This document shows positions 5,823 through 8,432 of a stretch of DNA of 8,432 nt, piece after piece. Source of the stretch: Firmicutes bacterium CAG:582 (GTDB taxonomy: Bacteria; Bacillota_I; Bacilli_A; RF39; UBA660); the NCBI GenBank assembly GCA_000435515.1, contig FR884175.1:52751-61182 (forward strand), given 5' to 3'. Every line of letters starts with the position of its first letter. Within the stretch, counting starts at the first letter, position 1. The position numbers and the translations under genes were made by a program. Under the pieces are notes generated by a model. It had not been told where the DNA came from and searched no databases. It saw only the letters and a program-made list of their open reading frames with translations.

Positions 5823-8267
5823 ATGGATAAGATTAATCAAAATAATATTGTTACAGAAGTTCAAGAATCATTTCTTGATTATTCGATGAGTGTAATTGTT
5901 GCCAGAGCTTTACCAGATTTAAGAGATGGATTAAAACCAGTTCATAGAAGAATTCTTTATTCAATGTATGAAAATGGTTATACACCAGATAAACAATATC
6001 GTAAGTGTGCGCGTGTTGTTGGTGATGTTATGGGAAAATATCATCCACATGGCGATTCTTCTATATATGAAGCAATGGTTAGAATGGCCCAAGATTTTAG
6101 TTATAGACACATGTTAATTGATGGACATGGCAACTTTGGTAACATGGATGGTGATGGAGCAGCAGCAATGCGTTACACAGAATCTCGTTTAGCAAAAATA
6201 TCACTTGAATTACTTCGTGATTTAAATAAAGAAACTGTTAATATGATTCCTAACTTTGATGAAACTGAGGTTGAACCTGAAGTATTACCATCAAGATTTC
6301 CAAATATATTGGTAAATGGGACAATGGGAATTGCTGTTGGTATGGCAACAAATATTCCTCCTCATAATTTAGGAGAAGTAATTGATGGATGTGTCGCTTA
6401 TATAGATAATCATGAGATAACTATTCCAGAAATTATGGAAAAACTAAAGGGGCCAGATTTTCCAACAGGTGGTATTATCTTAGGTAACAGTGGTATTAAG
6501 AAAGCCTATGAAACTGGTCGAGGATCTATTACAATTCGTTGTAAAGCTGAGATTGAAGAGGACAATGGTAAAAATAAAATAGTTATTACTGAACTTCCTT
6601 ACGGAATTAATACATTTGATCTAAAAACTAGAATAGGTGAGTTAGTTCGTGATAAGACTTTAGAAGGAATTGCTGATTATCATGATGCAACAAGTCTTGA
6701 AAAAGGCGTAAACATTATTATTACTCTTAAAAAGGAGGCAAATCCTCAAGTTGTTTTAAACAATTTATATAAACATACTCAATTACAATCAACATTTGGT
6801 ATTATTTTCTTAATGATTGATAATGGGACTCCAAAAGTTTTGAACATTAAGGATATTATTTCTAAATATATTGATTTCCAAAAAGAAGTAATAATTAGAA
6901 GAACTAAATTTGATCTAAAGAAAAAAGAAGAAAGAGTTCATATTTTAGAGGGTTACAAAATTGCTCTTGATAATATTGATGAAGTTATTAAAATTATTAA
7001 AGAAGCAGAAACTGATGTAATTGCAAGAGAAAACTTAATTCAAAGATTTGGATTTGATGAAATTCAAGCAAATGCTATACTAGAATTAAAACTACGTAGA
7101 TTAACAGGCCTTGAAAGAGATAAGATTGAAAATGAACTTGCTGATTTAATTGAACAAATTAAAGAATTAAAAGAAATTTTAGCAAGTGAACAAAAAGTGT
7201 TAGATATAATTAAGAAAGAACTTCTTGAAATTAAGGCAAAATATGCTGATGAAAGAAGAACAAGTATTGATATGACAGCTATTGATTATATTGAAGATGA
7301 ATCATTAATTCCACAAGAAGATATAATTGTTACAATTTCTGATAAGGGATATATTAAGAGATGTGCGTCATCTACATTTAAATCTCAACATCGTGGAGGG
7401 GTTGGAATTAAGGGAATGACTACTAATGAAGAAGACTATGTTAAATATTTAGTTAATGCATCAACTCATGATTATATTTTATTCTTTACTGATAAAGGTA
7501 AAGTTTATCGTATAAAAGGTTATGAGATTCCTGAATATAGTAGACAAGCTAAGGGACTTCCAATCATAAATCTATTACAAATTGAAAAAGGAGAAAAAAT
7601 TAATTCAATTATAAGTATCAGTAATGAACATGAAAGTGAGTATTTAATGTTTGCTACTAAGAATGGATTAGTAAAGAAAACTCCAGTAGGGGAATATTCG
7701 AACATACGTACGTCAGGCAAAATAGCTATATCATTAAAAGATGATGATGAGTTAATTGATGTAAAAGTTTCCGATGGAAATAATAAAGTGATTTTAGGCT
7801 CTACTTCTGGTCGTATGGTTGTATTTAATGAAAACGAGATTCGTCCAATGGGTAGAACTGCTAGTGGAGTTAAAGGAATTAATCTTGATGGCGGATATTC
7901 TTGTACAGGAATGGAAGTCGGAAAAGATGATGACAACCTATTAATAGTAACTAAATTAGGATATGGTAAGAAAACTTTAATTAGTGAATATCGTATGACT
8001 AAACGTGGAAGCAAAGGAGTTAAAGCTTTAAATGTTACTGATAAAAATGGTGAAATGATAGCTCATAAGATTGTTAACAATAAAAAAGATTTATTGATGA
8101 TTACTGAATCAGGAATGACGATTAGAATGGGAATTGATCAAATATCTCAATTAGGAAGAGTTACTCAAGGAGTAAAACTTATAAACTTAAAAGATAATCA
8201 ATATGTTTCAACAATAAGTATTTTAGACAAAGAAGAAACTGAAAATGAAGCGGTAGAAGCTGAATAG
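5823..8267 (+). CDS. gyrA: DNA gyrase subunit A
   Basis: GyrA cuts and rejoins the gate DNA and wraps DNA with its C-terminal domain. The product has 814 residues, normal length. The start is ATG at 5823, with AGGAGG (5811-5816) overlapping the gyrB stop. Seen: the winged-helix domain with ARALPDLRDGLKPVHRRIL (27-45); the quinolone region YHPHGDSSIYEAM, in which Ser79 and Glu83 (E. coli Ser83 and Asp87) are the wild-type-like Gram-positive residues; catalytic Tyr118 in AAAMRYTE (E. coli Tyr122); the coiled-coil hinge rich in Lys/Glu (about 360-480); and a C-terminal beta-pinwheel of six repeats. The GyrA box, which marks gyrase rather than topoisomerase IV, reads QHRGGVG (522-528) against the usual QRRGGKG, so two positions differ. 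The protein ends in an acidic tail, DKEETENEAVEAE. It is last in the recF-gyrB-gyrA operon; a terminator begins inside its final codons. Context and box both favour GyrA over ParC. Confidence 0.96.
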   Translation: MDKINQNNIVTEVQESFLDYSMSVIVARALPDLRDGLKPVHRRILYSMYENGYTPDKQYRKCARVVGDVMGKYHPHGDSSIYEAMVRMAQDFSYRHMLIDGHGNFGNMDGDGAAAMRYTESRLAKISLELLRDLNKETVNMIPNFDETEVEPEVLPSRFPNILVNGTMGIAVGMATNIPPHNLGEVIDGCVAYIDNHEITIPEIMEKLKGPDFPTGGIILGNSGIKKAYETGRGSITIRCKAEIEEDNGKNKIVITELPYGINTFDLKTRIGELVRDKTLEGIADYHDATSLEKGVNIIITLKKEANPQVVLNNLYKHTQLQSTFGIIFLMIDNGTPKVLNIKDIISKYIDFQKEVIIRRTKFDLKKKEERVHILEGYKIALDNIDEVIKIIKEAETDVIARENLIQRFGFDEIQANAILELKLRRLTGLERDKIENELADLIEQIKELKEILASEQKVLDIIKKELLEIKAKYADERRTSIDMTAIDYIEDESLIPQEDIIVTISDKGYIKRCASSTFKSQHRGGVGIKGMTTNEEDYVKYLVNASTHDYILFFTDKGKVYRIKGYEIPEYSRQAKGLPIINLLQIEKGEKINSIISISNEHESEYLMFATKNGLVKKTPVGEYSNIRTSGKIAISLKDDDELIDVKVSDGNNKVILGSTSGRMVVFNENEIRPMGRTASGVKGINLDGGYSCTGMEVGKDDDNLLIVTKLGYGKKTLISEYRMTKRGSKGVKALNVTDKNGEMIAHKIVNNKKDLLMITESGMTIRMGIDQISQLGRVTQGVKLINLKDNQYVSTISILDKEETENEAVEAE

Positions 8268-8280
8268 TTTCTTCTTTTTT
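8229..8280 (+). terminator. Rho-independent terminator straddling the gyrA stop
   Basis: AAAGAAGAAACT (8229-8240) pairs perfectly with AGTTTCTTCTTT (8266-8277), a 12-bp stem with a 25-base loop that can form a small inner AGC/GCT pairing. A T-run spans 8275-8280. The left arm codes for the gyrA tail residues KEET and the right arm begins in the stop codon. The long loop makes it less standard, but the perfect stem, T-run and position fit the end of the operon. Confidence 0.65.
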
Positions 8281-8289
8281 ATGCAAAGG

Positions 8290-8298
8290 TTTTCAACA
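8290..8298. repeat. Third copy of the 9-mer TTTTCAACA
   Basis: This is identical to the tandem 9-mers at 962-979 in the dnaA-dnaN spacer, and lies in the gene-free stretch after gyrA. It may be another relaxed DnaA site near the origin, or a chance match in A/T-rich DNA. I found no complete second box next to it. Confidence 0.3.
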
Positions 8299-8362
8299 AT
8301 TATTTTGAAAGTACAGATTTTTAAAATTTGCATATTATTCTAATTTTATATTTGTTGCATAT

Positions 8363-8380
8363 ATGTTTCACGTGAAACAT
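8363..8380. promoter_or_regulatory. parS: parS site (ParB/Spo0J-binding centromere)
   Basis: A perfect 18-bp palindrome, ATGTTTCACGTGAAACAT, whose inner 16 bases (8364-8379) are TGTTTCACGTGAAACA, the consensus parS of Bacillus and most bacteria. ParB loads here, spreads, and recruits SMC condensin to organise and segregate the new origins. Its place less than 8 kb from the candidate origin fits, since parS sites cluster around oriC. It lies in the gene-free DNA after gyrA and overlaps no coding sequence. The gene parB itself is not in the window. Confidence 0.93.
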
Positions 8381-8385
8381 TATTG

Positions 8386-8428
8386 TTTTTAAAATTAAAA
8401 TATATTAATAATATTTAAATATATAAAA
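8386..8428. other. 43-base pure A/T tract beside parS
   Basis: No G or C occurs in these 43 bases, which contain short palindromes such as ATTTAAAT. It begins 6 bases after the parS palindrome, near the window end. It could be a helically unstable element, an A/T-rich upstream region of the next gene's promoter, or plain intergenic drift. No clear -35/-10 pair is seen. Confidence 0.4.
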
Positions 8429-8432
8429 CATT

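Noticed and set aside
7520..8014. 164-codon open frame on the minus strand inside gyrA
   Set aside because: It lies fully within the conserved GyrA C-terminal domain, has no recognisable domain, and is a shadow frame. The same applies to the minus-strand frames at 1020-1238 and 4912-5148.

Overview
The window is a chromosomal replication-origin neighbourhood from a low-G+C Gram-positive (Firmicutes/Bacilli-type) bacterium. It carries, all on the + strand, dnaA (3' part only), dnaN, a small ComK-family gene, recF, gyrB and gyrA. This is the classic dnaA-dnaN-recF-gyrB-gyrA order. Strong A+T bias, AGGAGG-type ribosome binding sites, a C-terminal beta-clamp ending of the Gram-positive kind, a ComK-like protein and a parS site all point to Bacilli or a close relative (Erysipelotrichales-like or other uncultured low-G+C lineages are possible; I cannot place it further). 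The few tryptophans are all TGG and no gene has an in-frame TGA, so there is no sign of the Mycoplasma genetic code.

Region by region. Positions 1-881 hold the AAA+ and DNA-binding parts of DnaA; its start lies upstream. Positions 882-1023 are a 142-base spacer rich in DnaA-box-like 9-mers followed by a nearly pure A/T tract, a candidate oriC or part of it. dnaN follows (1024-2145) and ends at a strong rho-independent terminator. A single small gene with its own promoter, strong RBS and terminator (2194-2719) sits where many Bacilli carry yaaA (S4-domain protein); its product matches the ComK competence-regulator family but lacks the usual C-terminal tail. A perfect extended -10 promoter at 2733-2741 then starts a tight recF-gyrB-gyrA operon: recF and gyrB overlap by 8 bases, and gyrB and gyrA are 10 bases apart. 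The operon ends in a 12-bp-stem terminator that straddles the gyrA stop codon. The last 150 bases hold no gene, but contain a perfect 18-bp palindrome with the 16-bp parS (ParB/Spo0J binding) sequence, then a 43-bp pure A/T run.

How the parts fit. DnaA opens the origin, DnaN is the sliding clamp, RecF acts in gap repair, and GyrB plus GyrA form the A2B2 DNA gyrase that removes the positive supercoils made by replication. parS marks the origin for ParB/SMC-driven segregation. Most of the window is therefore highly conserved housekeeping DNA. The parts most worth a second look are the ComK-like gene inserted in the dnaN-recF slot, the unusual DnaA-box-like repeats together with a non-standard DnaA DNA-recognition loop, and the parS/A+T element after gyrA.
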